From Hyphomicrobium zavarzinii ATCC 27496 (lineage in GTDB: Bacteria > Pseudomonadota > Alphaproteobacteria > Rhizobiales > Hyphomicrobiaceae), in the NCBI RefSeq assembly GCF_000383415.1, contig NZ_KB911266.1, positions 1 through 64,000 of the forward strand: 64,000 nucleotides of DNA, given 5' to 3'. This document shows positions 63,805-64,000 of the stretch, one piece after another. The first letter of the stretch is position 1, and the number at the start of each line of letters is the position of its first letter. Both the position numbers and the translations under genes were made by a program. A model generated the notes under the pieces. It ran no database searches and had not been told where the DNA came from. It worked only from the letters and a program-made list of their open reading frames with translations.

Positions 63805-64000
63805 TGTCTACCACCAGCAGAGCAGTCGCCTTTGCCGCCATCTTCGGCTGCGCAGCGCTGTCCCCCGGATATGCCGAAGACAACGGCCGGGCTCAAAAAG
63901 ACAAGGACCACGACGTTCAGGTCGCGGCCAATGACGGGCACGATCACGGCAATGATGCGCATGACCATGCCAAAGATCATGGTCACGAAGACAAAGGTCA
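63804..64000 (+). CDS. Secreted His-rich protein at the end of the czc operon (cut by window end)
   Basis: The ATG overlaps the czcA stop by one base (TAATG). The 65 visible residues are a signal peptide (MSTTSRAVAFAAIFGCAALS, cleavage near GYAE) and a mature part rich in Asp, Lys and His (NDGHDHGNDAHDHAKDHGHE). Frame stays open to the end of the window. Coupled translation with the pump implies a direct part in the efflux system, likely periplasmic metal binding. Confidence 0.75.
   Translation, partial: MSTTSRAVAFAAIFGCAALSPGYAEDNGRAQKDKDHDVQVAANDGHDHGNDAHDHAKDHGHEDKG

Overview
The window looks like chromosomal DNA of a denitrifying alphaproteobacterium, most probably Hyphomicrobiales (Hyphomicrobium-like). 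This is inferred from the high GC, the fused NarK1-NarK2 transporter ahead of narGHJI, a NAD-type FdsA formate dehydrogenase, egtB-egtD, a DUF3141/pta/ackA/fabI cluster and the rhizobial style of the L,D-transpeptidases. No rRNA, tRNA or CRISPR array was seen. 

Layout. 1-340: 3' end of an IS3-family element. 370-3851: diguanylate cyclase, cupin protein, and a PAS protein overlapping a chemoreceptor (a split Aer-like energy-taxis pair). 3852-4453: divergent control region with two TTAAC-N4-GTCAA boxes, one per side, and a perfect palindrome near the narK start. 4454-15132: respiratory nitrate reduction operon narK-narG-narH-narJ-narI-parvulin-small ORF. 15181-18378: AraC-type regulator and a nitrate/nitrite-sensing (NIT) chemoreceptor. 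18761-21436: L,D-transpeptidases; the second gene is split by one in-frame TAG. 21749-27054: glycosyltransferase-like protein, SulP transporter, HlyD-type protein with a small membrane partner, and a DUF2092 protein. 27496-33248: DUF3141 (PHA-synthase-like hydrolase), small protein, phosphotransacylase, acetate kinase and FabI in one tight operon, followed by convergent PPK2. 34508-36446: GNAT, small secreted protein, Crp/Fnr regulator. 36628-39904: fdsA and fdsD without fdsG, fdsB or fdsC. 41067-41348: a recombination scar made of two gene remnants. 41578-43853: ergothioneine genes egtB-egtD. 

The accessory part runs from about 44 kb to the end. It holds an IS91-type element (Y1 transposase plus tyrosine recombinase, with a 9-bp inverted repeat at one end), a giant DUF4011/SF1-helicase/nuclease protein resembling the single-gene Hhe phage-defence type, a truncated integrase, and a heavy-metal island. 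The island has four tandem small secreted His-rich proteins, two diverged copies of an unrecognised secreted Cys-containing family, a CsoR/RcnR-type repressor with a clear operator, a CDF exporter, a CzcN-like methyltransferase, and a CzcCBA efflux pump followed by another secreted His-rich protein cut by the window edge. 

How it fits together (inference): the first 40 kb serves anaerobic respiration on nitrate with formate as a possible donor, with chemotaxis and Crp/Fnr-type control. The last 11 kb is a metal-resistance island in which periplasmic chelators may buffer metal for CDF and RND efflux. The defence gene and the metal island probably arrived with mobile DNA, as shown by the adjacent IS91 element and broken integrase.
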